Shown: positions 63,242-64,000 of the stretch, one piece after another
Position numbering within the stretch: the stretch's first letter is position 1
How the letters are laid out: every line of letters starts with the position of its first letter
Assembly (NCBI GenBank): GCA_002698785.1
Contig: PAAG01000049.1
Coordinates: forward strand, 1-64,000
DNA length: 64,000 nucleotides
DNA from: Verrucomicrobiales bacterium
GTDB lineage: Bacteria; Verrucomicrobiota; Verrucomicrobiia; Verrucomicrobiales; DEV007
Direction of reading: 5' to 3'
The notes under the pieces: model-generated
What the model saw: only the letters and a program-made list of their open reading frames with translations
Told to the model about the DNA's origin: nothing
Databases searched by the model: none
Translations under genes and position numbers: made by a program

Positions 63242-64000
63242 ATGCCGCTTGATGACAGCATCCGAAATACTCTGGAGAGTTACGGAATCGTTCGGGACGA
63301 TTTCGACGAGTTCCCCATAGCACTGGGATACGAGACCCAGGTCGATCAGCTGGTCGACCACATCGAGAAGTCGGCGAAAAAATCGCTCATTCTGATGGGC
63401 GAATCCGGAGTTGGTAAATCGACAATTCTGCGAGAGGCTTTTCGCCTTCTCAGCTATACCGGATGGAGCGTGGTAGAGACCTCGACGGCCGAGATCATGC
63501 GCGGCACGAGTTATCTGGGCGAGTGGCAGACCCGAACGACCCAGCTCGCCGACATAGCTTCCGCCGATCTGCAGGTGCTGATTTATGTGACGGACATTCA
63601 CAACCTTCGCGACACCGGAAAGAGTTCGGCAAGTAAGGACAACATGGCCGATGCCCTCATGCCCTATCTGCAGCGCGGAGACATTGTCCTGGTGGGAGAG
63701 TGCACGCCAGAAACCTTCCGCCACGGTTTCGAAAGCTCCCCTACTCTTCAAAGGCAAGTCAGTGTATTCCGAGTGCCTCCGGTAGAGAAAGAAAAAGCGA
63801 GAGAGATTCTCCACTCCGCCTACGAGACGATTCGGTCAGAATTTGAATCCACCTGCGGATGCAGCCTGGAACTCTCCGCAGTAACCCTGACAAGCCTCGA
63901 ACAACAGGGCGGGATCTACTTTCCCTCCATCGCTCAACCGGGCGCATCGATTGAGCTCCTCCGAAAAGTCGTGGAGACAAAACGAAGGGAGATCGAAGCA
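63242..64000 (+). CDS. AAA+ ATPase, C-terminus cut by window edge
   Basis: 253 codons from ATG 63242; no stop before the window end. Walker A GESGVGKST at 53-61; Walker B-like VLIYVTDIHNL near 120; then LVGECTPETFRHGFESSPTLQRQV, similar to the N-terminal AAA domain of ClpA/ClpB-type proteins. The rest lies outside the window, so it cannot be told whether this is a Clp ATPase or another AAA+ protein. It follows the TerB-like gene. Confidence 0.85.
   Translation, partial: MPLDDSIRNTLESYGIVRDDFDEFPIALGYETQVDQLVDHIEKSAKKSLILMGESGVGKSTILREAFRLLSYTGWSVVETSTAEIMRGTSYLGEWQTRTTQLADIASADLQVLIYVTDIHNLRDTGKSSASKDNMADALMPYLQRGDIVLVGECTPETFRHGFESSPTLQRQVSVFRVPPVEKEKAREILHSAYETIRSEFESTCGCSLELSAVTLTSLEQQGGIYFPSIAQPGASIELLRKVVETKRREIEA

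Overview
The window looks like a chromosome segment of a marine or soil-type Verrucomicrobium (PVC superphylum). This is inferred from gene content: a very large PVC-type haem-binding CxxCH protein fused to DUF1080 and HEAT repeats, several DUF1080 (3-keto-disaccharide hydrolase-like) secreted proteins, two HEAT-tailed sulfatases, two Gfo/Idh/MocA oxidoreductases, a pseudopilin, and generally weak Shine-Dalgarno sequences. No 16S rRNA or other species marker is present, so placement below phylum level is not attempted.

Layout. (1) 1-7791 is an accessory region beside a tRNA-Phe gene (8023-8095): a truncated IS110-family transposase, a HEPN-like protein, a membrane/coiled-coil/HTH protein (DUF2637-like), an Mrr-type PD-(D/E)XK nuclease, a membrane NERD nuclease, an HD hydrolase, two proteins of unknown function and an excisionase-like HTH protein. 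It reads as a defence/mobile island whose other end lies outside the window. (2) 8213-24927 is mostly core metabolism and information processing: hom-thrC (threonine), recA, trpS, an MFS transporter, a pseudopilin, an HTH-metallohydrolase coupled to maf, tilS-rfbB (4-base overlap), typA and a lactonase. (3) 24909-37173 holds an esterase, an aspartase fused to a cyclic-nucleotide-binding domain, two Gfo/Idh/MocA oxidoreductases, an Aas-like acyl-AMP ligase with a degenerate acyltransferase domain, a two-subunit Na+/solute symporter and upp. (4) 37183-45545 contains the PVC-type cytochrome protein, an arsenosugar pair (ArsS-like radical SAM and ArsM-like methyltransferase), a serine acetyltransferase and a SprT-like metalloprotease. 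(5) 45602-57568 has a DUF1080-sulfatase-HEAT protein, a PQQ-type propeller, an SGNH hydrolase, thiE, a PfkB kinase, small envelope proteins, and a tightly overlapping sulfatase / MobA-FdhD fusion / DUF6508 operon. (6) 57699-64000 has a subclass-B1-type metallo-beta-lactamase, cutA-lysC, an NtrB/NtrC-type two-component pair, a TerB-like protein and the start of an AAA+ ATPase cut by the window edge.

How the genes fit together. The secreted sulfatases, DUF1080 proteins, propeller proteins, Gfo/Idh/MocA enzymes and esterase suit a heterotroph that degrades sulfated or modified polysaccharides. LysC, Hom and ThrC cover most of the aspartate-to-threonine route but are encoded at two loci. The most unusual items are the cNMP-aspartase fusion, the MobA-FdhD fusion coupled to a sulfatase, the B1 metallo-beta-lactamase, and the uncharacterised HEPN and DUF2637-HTH genes in the tRNA-linked island. 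All assignments come from reading motifs; no database search was run.
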